DNA of 64,000 nt. It comes from Paenibacillus sp. BIHB 4019 (GTDB taxonomy: Bacteria; Bacillota; Bacilli; Paenibacillales; Paenibacillaceae). The stretch is taken from NCBI RefSeq assembly GCF_002741035.1, contig NZ_CP016808.1, forward strand, positions 744,001 through 808,000, given 5' to 3'. Of the stretch, positions 1 through 7,239 are shown in pieces. The notes beneath the pieces were generated by a model that saw only the letters and a list, made by a program, of their open reading frames with translations, was not told the DNA's origin and searched no databases. Position 1 is the stretch's first letter. Every line of letters begins with the position of its first letter. The translations under genes and the position numbers were made by a program.

Positions 1-135
1 CTTCAGCTTCTTATCCCCGCCTGTACTGCCTGAGCCTGCTGCATTGCCGCTGCTTGTCCCCGTATTTCCTCCACCGCAAGCTGCCAGCACCAATAGAACC
101 GAAACCATGAGTAATGCCATCACATTTTTCTTCAT
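1..135 (-). CDS. Lipoprotein N-terminus, probable ABC solute-binding protein (partial)
   Basis: Only the first 45 codons lie in the window; the gene runs off the left edge. The start ATG (133-135, reverse strand) follows a GGGGGAACAGAGA ribosome binding site. The protein begins with a lysine-rich n-region, a hydrophobic stretch and a lipobox LVLAAC, then a Gly/Ser/Thr-rich linker. This is the usual start of Gram-positive extracellular solute-binding lipoproteins. The divergent AraC gene at 386 may control it. The substrate cannot be told from this piece, and other lipoprotein classes are possible. Confidence 0.7.
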   Translation of the reverse strand, partial: MKKNVMALLMVSVLLVLAACGGGNTGTSSGNAAGSGSTGGDKKLK

Positions 136-385
136 TCTCTGTTCCCCCACTCTCTGTCGATTAAAAGACGTGTCCCCTTTGAAACTAGCCGCCCGCGCTT
201 GCTGTCCTGAAAAGAATGCTTACCCCAAGTGTAATGTAGAAAATAAATAGGTTATAATAAAGGTACGCTTTTACGAATAGCTTGTTCGGGATGATACGAT
301 CATATCAAATTCGAAATCAAATAATTATCTCGATTCGGTCAACTTTTTATACGATTCGGCTATATACACGCGAAGGAGGGCTGTT

Positions 386-1138
386 ATGAATCGATTATTG
401 TATTTAGCAAATGACATACATGAGAGAAATACTAACATCCCTCCTCATCAGCATGAGTGCTACGAGCTTGTTTATTACATTCGCGGTATGGGTCCAACCG
501 TCATTGCAGGCCGTAAATATCGCTTTAAAGAGCATACGATTGCCCTCATCGCTCCTCGGCATATTCATAGCGAGATTCATGAGCTGGAGGGCGAGGTGCT
601 GTTCATTGGTTTTAACGCTCCTGATGTGGAATTAAAAGGATTAAGCGGGGTTTATGACGACGATGCGAGCCATACGATTTTAAAGCATTTATGGCGCATA
701 AAAGAGGAGTTTTTCATCCGTCCGAGAACCGACAGCGAATCGCTGAATGCTCTCCTCAATGAGCTGCTTCCGCCGCTGCAGCAAATTTTTGGAAACCGAA
801 AAACACCCCATCCATCAGAAGATCGGGTCAAATACGTGCTGCAATATATGGATGACCATTATAAGCAGAAGCTCACCGTTGAGCTGCTTGCCGACATGTC
901 CGGTTACAGCTATGACCGGTTCCGCCACCTTTTTAAGGAACGCTACAATATTGCGCCTCTCCAGTATATTTTGCTAAAACGTCTGGAATATGCAAAATCG
1001 CTGCTCATAGGTACCCAGATGCATATTTCTGAAATTGCCGCCGATGCCGGCTTTGCCAATGATGCGCAATTTTGCAGCATGTTTAAACGGGAAATTGGCT
1101 GTACGCCTCGCACCTATAGGAAGGGCAAAATTTTGTGA
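386..1138 (+). CDS. AraC family transcriptional regulator with cupin sensor domain
   Basis: A 250-residue regulator starting at ATG 386 behind a clear AAGGAGG site. The N-terminal half (about 1-135) has a cupin-like beta pattern with a PPHQHECYEL stretch, typical of AraC ligand domains. The C-terminal half (about 150-250) carries two helix-turn-helix units ending in the standard FKREIGCTPRTYRK signature. Proteins of this length usually activate a neighbouring sugar-uptake gene, and the divergent lipoprotein gene at 1-135 is the obvious candidate. The effector is unknown. The stop codon is followed almost directly by a broken FGE-like fragment. Confidence 0.9.
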   Translation: MNRLLYLANDIHERNTNIPPHQHECYELVYYIRGMGPTVIAGRKYRFKEHTIALIAPRHIHSEIHELEGEVLFIGFNAPDVELKGLSGVYDDDASHTILKHLWRIKEEFFIRPRTDSESLNALLNELLPPLQQIFGNRKTPHPSEDRVKYVLQYMDDHYKQKLTVELLADMSGYSYDRFRHLFKERYNIAPLQYILLKRLEYAKSLLIGTQMHISEIAADAGFANDAQFCSMFKREIGCTPRTYRKGKIL

Positions 1139-1171
1139 GGGTTTGAAAATATTAATCTATAGAGGGAAGGG

Positions 1172-1563
1172 AGTGACTGGAATGCCAATGGCTATCGCCT
1201 GCCTTCAGAAGCGGAATGTGGCAATATGCTTGCAAAGACGGTACAACAGGCTACAGATATGGAGAGCTTGATCAAATTGCTTGGTATGATGAAAATTCGG
1301 GAGGTGTCACTCACGAGGTCGGGCAGAAGGAATCTAACGCTTGGGGACTTTATGATATGCTCGGGAATACGTGGGAATGGTGCTGGGATTTATATGATGC
1401 GGAAGTATATGGTCCGTACCGTATTTTCCGTGGTGGCAGCTGGGCTGAAGAGGCCCGGGGCTGTGGGGCTACGTGCAGGCGCCGCAGTCATCCATCCTTT
1501 TGCATCGACGACCTTGGCTTTCGCCTTGCCCGATCCGTTGCACCATCGCATAGGCCAAATTAA
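1172..1563 (+). pseudogene. Truncated, frameshifted FGE-sulfatase (SUMF1-like) domain fragment
   Basis: Only the C-terminal third of a formylglycine-generating-enzyme-like domain is present. One frame (1172-1216) reads SDWNANGYRLPSEAE, the conserved family lead-in. After a TG dinucleotide repeat (1217-1220) the match continues two bases out of phase as WQYACKDG, then LYDMLGNTWEWCWD and IFRGGSW, and ends at 1563 with GFRLAR. An in-frame TAG lies seven codons before the first segment, so there is no normal N-terminus. Removing one TG would join the two segments. Treat it as a decayed gene; an intact FGE-like lipoprotein lies at 40263-41162. Confidence 0.75.
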
Positions 1564-1641
1564 TGAGACGAACTCACCAAGCATGGCGTGTGGGTTCATC
1601 TCATCTATCCATTAACAGCCTATTTCATGTTGACGCTTAAG

Positions 1642-1932
1642 CTAAGCTTTGCCTTTATATGTCTTCGTGGCTGTATCGAGCATGGATTTCCAATCTGCAA
1701 ACTCGGTCTCGCGCGCAACATGGCGATCAAACAGCTCATCAGGAATGTTGTCGATCTCCTCATGCGTTTCTGCTTGAAAATTGCCTTTCTCCAAAAACTG
1801 CCCAAAGCTGCTGCTGCTGGAATGCTTGCTCATAAATGCATCGTTAAACAGCTCGTTTAATGATACCTCGTTCGGATCTTCCTGGTTTGTTTTCTGTCCC
1901 TGCAGTTCCTTCAACAGGTCGTCAAATGACAT
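1642..1932 (-). CDS. Small conserved hypothetical protein, acidic
   Basis: A 96-residue, highly charged protein without signal peptide or membrane segment; I cannot name a family. The first ATG (1932) has its best Shine-Dalgarno (AAGGAG, reverse strand 1963-1958) about 25 nt away. An in-frame CTG at 1950-1948 sits 7 nt from that site and would add six residues (MRKQKP). CTG initiation is therefore worth considering. The sequence looks like a real soluble protein: Asp/Glu-rich start, a serine cluster near residue 38, and a mixed-charge C-terminus. It stands alone on this strand. Confidence 0.6.
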   Translation of the reverse strand: MSFDDLLKELQGQKTNQEDPNEVSLNELFNDAFMSKHSSSSSFGQFLEKGNFQAETHEEIDNIPDELFDRHVARETEFADWKSMLDTATKTYKGKA

Positions 1933-2049
1933 TGGTTTTTGCTTTCTCAGATTACCACTCCTTCAATTTGTGCGATCGACTCCAGGCCCATGCAAAATCC
2001 CTATACATGGAGTCTGATCTTTTTAAAAACCTTTTAAACATTCAAACGT

Positions 2050-2147
2050 AAACGGCTGAAGCCGGCCTTTGGCGGCAAGGCTTCCGTTTCGCAGGTGGAA
2101 TATAAGTTCATTTATAAGGGTCAAACTTATAAAGTCTTATATTTTCA
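2050..2147. repeat. Structured intergenic repeat, copy 1
   Basis: Two modules follow each other. The first (2050-2090) is GC-rich, with AAACGGCT, GCCG, TGGCGGC and a closing CCGTTTC. After an 8-nt spacer, an AT-rich nested hairpin (2099-2143) has outer arms AATATAAG/CTTATATT and inner arms TTTATAAG/CTTATAAA around a 7-nt loop. The same order of elements occurs at 2513-2603, so this is a repeat family rather than a chance hairpin. The two copies flank the DUF3934 gene in the same orientation. The 330-base stretch 1933-2263 holds no gene that I can support. Confidence 0.6.
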
Positions 2148-2263
2148 AAAAAAACCTTCTGGAAAGCACGGCTTTACGCTCACCAAGATTTCAGTTACTT
2201 CTATAATATCATTATTCATGCTATGCGTTAATATATGGATCGTTTAAGTTTTTTATTTTTGGG

Positions 2264-2446
2264 CTAAACGCTGGGCTTCTCGCCTTTTTGAGTACTTGAA
2301 GCAGCGGCTCCATCCTGGTTTTTAGTCCCTTTGCTTTTATAAGGCTTAGGCGCGTTTTTGGCTTTATTGGCACTAGCCTGCCACCGATTCCAGCCCTTCT
2401 TGTCCGTTCCCCTGCCTGTTCCACCCTTGCCCTTCGCCTTGCTCAA
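2264..2446 (-). CDS. DUF3934 family small basic protein
   Basis: A 60-residue, very basic protein starting at TTG (2446) behind AAAGGAGTGA at good spacing. The motif KGKGGTGRGTDKKGWNRWQ and the following NKAKNAPKPYKSKG segment match my memory of DUF3934, a small Firmicute family of unknown function. The high Lys/Gly content suggests nucleic-acid or ribosome association, but that is inference. It lies between two copies of a structured repeat. Confidence 0.75.
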   Translation of the reverse strand: MSKAKGKGGTGRGTDKKGWNRWQASANKAKNAPKPYKSKGTKNQDGAAASSTQKGEKPSV

Positions 2447-2512
2447 AAAATCACTCCTTTATGGTTGGCTCAAAATCGAGACCGTTGCTTGATGCCTAAA
2501 TCCAGCTAAGGT

Positions 2513-2603
2513 GAAACGGCTCTCGCCGTCCTCTGGCCGCGGCGCGTTTCATTCCAAGAAATATAGAGAAAGTATGGCGAAATCATATGCTTTCCTATAT
2601 TTT
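2513..2603. repeat. Structured intergenic repeat, copy 2
   Basis: Same two-module layout as the copy at 2050-2147. A GC-rich module (2513-2550) starts GAAACGGCT, contains GCCGTCCTCTGGC and ends CGTTTC. An 8-nt spacer follows, then an AT-rich nested hairpin with outer arms AAATATAG (2559-2566) and CTATATTT (2595-2602) and inner near-arms around AAAG and CTTT. Sequence identity is partial but the order and spacing of elements agree, and both copies face the same way. Confidence 0.6.
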
Positions 2604-2981
2604 AAAAATGAAAAAGCATCTCCTACGCCTGTATTAGCTGACAGACCTGCTGTGCAGCCAATGGAATAGACAGATGCAGACTCAGTATAACAATGAAACG
2701 CTTGATTTGCCAGAGGTAGCGATTATTAATGATCGCTTTTCATAGCGAAAGCAGGGGAACGGGGGCCAATGCCGGACAAAAAAGCAGCTTCAACAACGTC
2801 GATTCTCAGGTAAAGATGCTATATAATATGGTGGATTCAGGCACAGTGCTCTTAGCAGCAATCGCATAATGTGGTGCCCGGCTACTAATCGTCAGATGAA
2901 ATTGGCCTCGAATAAGCGCTAAGCAAGTAGCAGCAGAGAGATGAACGACCGGACATTTGCTGAGACCTTGAAGCTTGAGAA
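2604..2981. other. Gene-free stretch with possible decayed coding sequence
   Basis: No intact gene is visible. A short open segment on the plus strand around 2770-2870 reads protein-like (it contains SSFNNVDSQVKMLYNMVDSG) but has no plausible start and ends quickly. I can only say that it may be a gene remnant. Confidence 0.25.
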
Positions 2982-3116
2982 GACGTTTGGGATTCTCGGG
3001 ACGCTTGGGACGTTCGGGGCGCTTGGGACGTTTGGGATTCTCGGGGCGTTCGGGGCGCTTGGGGCGTTTGGAATTCTCGGGACGTTTGGGACGTTCGGGA
3101 CGTTTGGGACGTTCGG
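2982..3116. repeat. 9-bp minisatellite, about 15 units
   Basis: About fifteen head-to-tail 9-mers of the form G(A/G)CGTTTGG, G(A/G)CGTTCGG, G(A/G)CGCTTGG and GATTCTCGG. Because the unit is three codons long, both strands stay open: the minus frame reads RPK/RPE/RPEN repeats and the plus frame FGT/LGT repeats. Neither frame has a convincing start, so I treat it as a tandem repeat, not a gene. A similar 9-mer array lies inside the lipoprotein gene at 41045-41089. Confidence 0.85.
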
Positions 3117-3139
3117 GAAACTCCCTCCTTTTTTTCAAG

Positions 3140-3345
3140 GACTGAGAATCCGCTATTGTGGCTTTTAAATCGATTTCAGGGTGAACGCGGACAGGAAATC
3201 CATTATTGCCCCAATTTTCCCGTCAAACTGGCTTTTCGCAACGCATTAACGGCTCCTGAGTCCGCCAGTTATCCTAAACCCTTGAAATTGTTGAAATAGC
3301 GGCTGCTGTGTCCGCCAACCCTAGCTTTGGGCAGGGATTCGGTAT
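3140..3345. repeat. Imperfect tandem repeat with CTGAGTCCGC-like cores
   Basis: Four loosely similar blocks spaced about 50-60 nt apart begin near 3142, 3191, 3255 and 3305. Their cores are CTGAGAATCCGC, ACAGGAAATCC, CTGAGTCCGCC and CTGTGTCCGCC, preceded by ATTAACGGCTC- or AATAGCGGCTG-like leaders. From memory, similar text recurs between Paenibacillus genes, but I cannot check this here. No gene is visible between 3117 and 3427. Confidence 0.5.
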
Positions 3346-3427
3346 AACCCCTGAAACGGAAAACATGAAGCTGCTCTTCCGCCCGCGTCGATTTAAAAAA
3401 GCAGCGGCATAGTTATAGCCCGCTCTG

Positions 3428-4217
3428 TTATTGGGTCTGCCTGAATGCTTCTGTTTGATCCATGCTTTCGCAGAATGCTAAAGCCCTCTGTACCCATTCC
3501 TCAGGGCGATGCGCGCTTAATTCCCCATGCTTATAGCCTGCTAATTGCTCGACCTTGCAATTAGGTGTATTTTTTTGAAGGATTAAAGCCGCTTCCTTAA
3601 GGGGGCCTGGATCTTTACTTCCATACCAGCTAAGGATCGGCACCTCGCAGGTATTTATTTCTTTCCTTAAAGCATAGGCAAAATGGGAGTCAAAAATCGC
3701 ATCCGCGCTGTCCACATGAAATACGGACAATTCACGCAAATACATATCCATGTATGCTTTTGGCAGGTGTATGGGCTTCGGCGTCATGCGATCCGACAAT
3801 CTTGCCATGATTCCGGTCGAAAGAAAACGCAAATACGTCCGGTGAAGAAATTTGCCATATTTCAATATGCGCGGTTGAGGCATGCATGAGGCGCTCTCAA
3901 TAATCGCTTTATCAGCCAACCGGCTACGCTTAGTCAACATCTCAATAACGATCTGCCCGCCTAGCGACACGCCGGCTATTGCAAACAGCTTTCCATTGCA
4001 ATGCTCATCTATATAAGCAAGCAGTTTATTGGCTGATTCAATCGTCGAGCTATACCGTTCATTACTCTCTTCGCCATGCCCATCCAAATGTAGGCAAAAT
4101 CACATGATAGCGATGCTGGAGCATCTCAGCTTGTCTATCGAACATTCTGGACCACATCGCGCCATGCACGAGCATGACTGCCGGCAGATTTTTGTTGCCA
4201 TAGGTACGAAATTTCAT
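3428..4217 (-). pseudogene. Alpha/beta hydrolase, frameshifted by one base
   Basis: The gene starts at ATG 4217 behind AAAGGAG and reads MKFRTYGNKNLPAVMLVHG, a typical alpha/beta-hydrolase start with the oxyanion-loop HG. This frame runs out at a TAA-TGA just after 4087. The rest continues in another frame as LDGHGEESNERY, then GVSLGG (nucleophile elbow with Ser) and, near the end, GYKHGEL with the likely catalytic His. One extra T in the run at 4086-4088 (AAA on the plus strand) explains the break; without it the product would be about 262 residues. It is either a recent pseudogene or a sequencing error. The downstream frame alone could start at TTG 4087 but lacks the oxyanion loop. Confidence 0.75.
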
Positions 4218-4255
4218 GGGTTACACTCCTTTACTGCTGCCTGTACTTCATTATG

Positions 4256-4988
4256 TTAAAAATCGCATTCATCTCTAGTACCGGTCAGCTCTGCCCATCT
4301 CGCCATCAAAAGCTTCGCATAATCGACGGAAAATAGTCCATAATGCCCTAATGCATATCCATCATTCACTTCTATTAACAAGGTTTCCCCCTTATCCGTT
4401 AAGCCAAAATCTATCGCATTTCCTTTAGGCGCAGAGGTGAACTGTGCAACCGCGGTTTCAACGACTTTATAGTCAAAATGCATTCTCCAGTTTCCTTTGT
4501 ACCTGCGTATATCTAATATTTCTCCGTATCTGACGAAGCATCTCCATTCCGCTACAAAATGAACGACCTCGGAGCATAATATATCAGGATCTTCCCCGTA
4601 TGTGCCACAGCCTACTAAGTCCTTTGTCCCGCGAACAACGACGCCAGTGAACTTTTTGTCCTCAATTGGCTTTATAAATATGTTCCAGCTGTCTGGATTG
4701 TTTGCAATCGCGCTTAATTTAGATGTCCATATTTTTCTGCCCAAGTAGCCTTCCAGCTCCTCTGGATAATCCATTTCAGGCGTAATGATGTTATGTTTAA
4801 AAAGGGCTTCTCTCACTTCATTCACATAACCAACGACGGACGATGTCTTCTTTTTGATTTCCTGACAGCTCGCTGACCGTTTCAAAATAATGAATTTCAA
4901 AACCCATTTGCTTGAATCCGTCAAAAGCGGCATAAAAATTATGGCTCGCAATTTCATTATCGCTATTTTTTCGAATATACGCCCTCAT
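4256..4988 (-). pseudogene. ATP-grasp (R2K-like) protein, frameshifted by a 4-bp duplication
   Basis: Translation from ATG 4988 (RBS AAAGGTGA) gives MRAYIRKNSDNEIASHNFYA and runs to a stop near 4827. The remainder of the protein is in another frame, starting VVGYVNEVREALF. The junction holds GACGGACG at 4835-4842 on the plus strand; removing one GACG joins DIV to VGYVNEV exactly. The restored protein would have about 242 residues. IFIKPIEDKKFTG, EWRCFVRYGEI, DFGLTDKGETLLIEVNDGY and nearby charged residues resemble ATP-grasp domains of the R2K clade. The substrate is unknown. Like its neighbour at 3428, it is broken by a small indel. Confidence 0.7.
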
Positions 4989-5060
4989 CTTATTCACCTT
5001 TCTATCATGCTCTACTCGGCTATTAAATCTATATCACGATTATATCATTCCCTTTTTTGG

Positions 5061-5098
5061 AAAAAACAAAAAAAATAGACTGCTCCATGTGAACAGTC
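5061..5098 (-). terminator. Rho-independent terminator of the van operon
   Basis: On the minus strand GACTG ... CAGTC arms (5098-5094 and 5082-5078) enclose a short partly paired loop, followed by a run of T residues. It lies just beyond the vanT stop at 5108. Confidence 0.75.
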
Positions 5099-5107
5099 CA
5101 TTACTTA

Positions 5108-6355
5108 TTAATAAAGCAGATTTGTCTTTCTCTTTATTTGCGCAAATGCTTTAGCCTTCTCCATGCCTAAAGCATTAGAGATATACACATTTTCCACTCT
5201 GCTGCTGAGTGCGCTAACCACTTCATTCGTTATCGTTCCAACTCGCTTGGCGATTTCTCCGGCTGTTAGGCTCTCCTTGCCATCTTGTCCGATCAGCGTT
5301 GCCGTATCCCCTTGCTGAACCCCCGCTATCGAGGTCACATCGACCATCAACTGATCCATGCAGATTTTCCCTACTATTAAAGCCCGCTGTCCATGTATGA
5401 GTACACAGCCTCCCTTTTGGGACAGCTCGCGCGGAATGCCGTCGGCATATCCAATCGATACCGTTGCGATTTTGCTGTCTCGTGAAGGCGTATAGCACCC
5501 ATTGTATCCGACGGGCTCGCCTGCATGAATGCTCTTGACCAACGTAACGGTCGCTTTCAGTGACAAAACCGGACGCAGCTCGACGTTCGCATGCACGCGG
5601 TCGTTATCCTGGCTCAGTATGCCATATAGGGCGATGCCTGGCCTTACCATTCCATAACCTCTTTCCGGATAATTTAATATGCCGTAGCTGCTCTGGATAT
5701 GCGTGATGCCCGGATTTACGCCATCTGCCAGGAGCTGTTCGACCACGCTGTCGAATCTCTCTAACTGAAGCCTCGTAAAATCCACATCCTCCTTGCGGTG
5801 GCTTTCCGCAGACGTGAGGTGGCTGAATGTGCCCATAACTTGCAAATTTTTATGCTGATACATCGAACGTATACGCTCCATGTCGTTGTAATGTTCACCC
5901 AGCCGATTCATGCCCGTATTGATTTTAATATGCACCTTTATTTTTTTGCCAAAAGCTTGCAGCCTCTCTGCATCATCCGCATTAATAACGGTCTGCGCAA
6001 GTTTGTAGCGGCGCAGCTCCTGAAGACGATGCAATGGCGTATAGCCTAAAATGAGGATATCTCCTTTGATCCCTTTTTTGCGCAGGGCTATGCCTTCATC
6101 AATTGCTGCAACAGCGAAGGAACGAACGCCCGCTTCATTAAGCTTCCTTGAAATCGGGATGCTGCCATGACCGTATGCGTCCGCTTTGACCACCGCCATG
6201 ATTTGAGTGCCAGCTTGGGCAACCTTTTTAAACTGCCTGAGATTATGCACTAAATGATCGAGATTGATTTCTGTCCATGCTCGATGCAGAGCTGGCTTTC
6301 GACTCGCAGCAGCCAGCTTGAAATAGTCCATACCGCCATAGCCAAATTTACTCAC
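5108..6355 (-). CDS. vanT: Alanine/serine racemase, VanT-like soluble form
   Basis: A 415-residue PLP-dependent fold III racemase. VVKADAYGHG holds the PLP lysine, and KINTGMNRLG, RPGIALYGI and VGKICMDQLMVDVT are family motifs. The order ligase-vanXY-racemase argues that it supplies D-Ser (and/or D-Ala) to the ligase, as VanT does in D-Ala-D-Ser clusters. VanT proteins usually carry an N-terminal multi-pass membrane domain. Here only about 25 residues precede the catalytic domain and no membrane segment is visible. The GTG start overlaps the vanXY stop by 4 nt, indicating translational coupling. An ordinary alanine racemase recruited into the operon cannot be excluded. Confidence 0.8.
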   Translation of the reverse strand: MSKFGYGGMDYFKLAAASRKPALHRAWTEINLDHLVHNLRQFKKVAQAGTQIMAVVKADAYGHGSIPISRKLNEAGVRSFAVAAIDEGIALRKKGIKGDILILGYTPLHRLQELRRYKLAQTVINADDAERLQAFGKKIKVHIKINTGMNRLGEHYNDMERIRSMYQHKNLQVMGTFSHLTSAESHRKEDVDFTRLQLERFDSVVEQLLADGVNPGITHIQSSYGILNYPERGYGMVRPGIALYGILSQDNDRVHANVELRPVLSLKATVTLVKSIHAGEPVGYNGCYTPSRDSKIATVSIGYADGIPRELSQKGGCVLIHGQRALIVGKICMDQLMVDVTSIAGVQQGDTATLIGQDGKESLTAGEIAKRVGTITNEVVSALSSRVENVYISNALGMEKAKAFAQIKRKTNLLY

Positions 6356-7239
6356 AGCTCCGATCCGCCTTTCTGATGAAATACTGTCACAACAAAGCCA
6401 TCCTGATTATTGCCGGATAGTTGATAGCTATCTCCGTTAATAATAGGTACCGTTGTTACCTGCTCCTCTGCTTCCACATAATAAATTTCGGCGAAGGCAG
6501 AACGCCCCTCCACATAAAGATGCTCATTGCGGTAAGAGAAGCTCTTCATATAGGCCGTATACTCCTCCAAGCACAAATCCAGCTGCTTCATCAGCATAGA
6601 ATGCGGATAACCCACGTAACGGTAATGCCAAGGCTCGCAAGCGATGCCCGTAATGGCTTCCTTGCTTTCCTCATACCTTTGGATAAAACCGTACTCTGCC
6701 GCAAGCGCTTTGAACCTGCCGCTCGCGCCATCATCGGGAAACGTCGGACAAATATAATCGATCTCGCCGCTGCACAGCCCCACATCTATTGCAAGCCCTG
6801 TCTGGTGCTCGCTTGCTCCCGGAATGGCCACATATCTCGATGTGAAAGCCGCTCCATTTTCCTCTAGCGAAGCCGCATATATTTTGGCTTGCGCTTCTCT
6901 GGAACGATAGCCGCTTACTGCGGCAATTTCGTTCACCGCCTGGCACGCCTCCAAGAGCGCGGACAATGGCTGGAGGCACATTTTATCGAGCATAATCCGC
7001 TGCTCCTGCACATGGCTAGCCTTACGTATACTTGCCGGCACTGACCTCAGGCTGGGCACAATTTGTTTGACCGGATTTTCCGGATTCACTAGAATTAAGC
7101 AGCCTTTATGCACGTCTTCTCGGCTCACCTGTATACGGCTTTCTTGCTGCCTATCAAGCTGCCTTTCTCTCTGCCTTTCATGCTGCCTTTCCTGCTTCCT
7201 CTCGCTGGGCTTGCGGCTTATGCTTATGGCTTCCATCAT
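6352..7239 (-). CDS. vanXY: D,D-dipeptidase/D,D-carboxypeptidase, VanXY-like
   Basis: A 295-residue zinc peptidase of the VanY/VanX family. SGYRSREAQ, SEHQTGLAIDVG (zinc His and Asp) and EPWHYRYVGYPHS (catalytic Glu and zinc His) are all present. The C-terminal SGNNQDGFVVTVF closely matches the tail I remember from VanXY-G, which supports a bifunctional enzyme removing D-Ala-D-Ala dipeptide and terminal D-Ala. No signal peptide or membrane anchor is seen, so it is cytoplasmic. Unlike VanXY-G it has a 35-residue N-terminal extension containing five R-Q-x-E-like tetrapeptides (residues 14-33). Its ATG overlaps the ligase stop by 4 nt. Confidence 0.85.
   Translation of the reverse strand: MMEAISISRKPSERKQERQHERQRERQLDRQQESRIQVSREDVHKGCLILVNPENPVKQIVPSLRSVPASIRKASHVQEQRIMLDKMCLQPLSALLEACQAVNEIAAVSGYRSREAQAKIYAASLEENGAAFTSRYVAIPGASEHQTGLAIDVGLCSGEIDYICPTFPDDGASGRFKALAAEYGFIQRYEESKEAITGIACEPWHYRYVGYPHSMLMKQLDLCLEEYTAYMKSFSYRNEHLYVEGRSAFAEIYYVEAEEQVTTVPIINGDSYQLSGNNQDGFVVTVFHQKGGSEL
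7141..7200 (-). repeat. 12-bp repeat encoding R-Q-x-E tetrapeptides
   Basis: Five 12-nt units encode RKQE, RQHE, RQRE, RQLD and RQQE at the N-terminus of the VanXY-like protein. The units differ mainly in the third codon. Such in-frame arrays can change length by replication slippage. Confidence 0.8.

Noticed and set aside
2806..3138. Pro-Lys-Arg-Glu repeat protein on the minus strand
   Set aside because: The open frame is a by-product of the 9-bp array; no RBS stands before a start, and the part after the repeat shows no domain.
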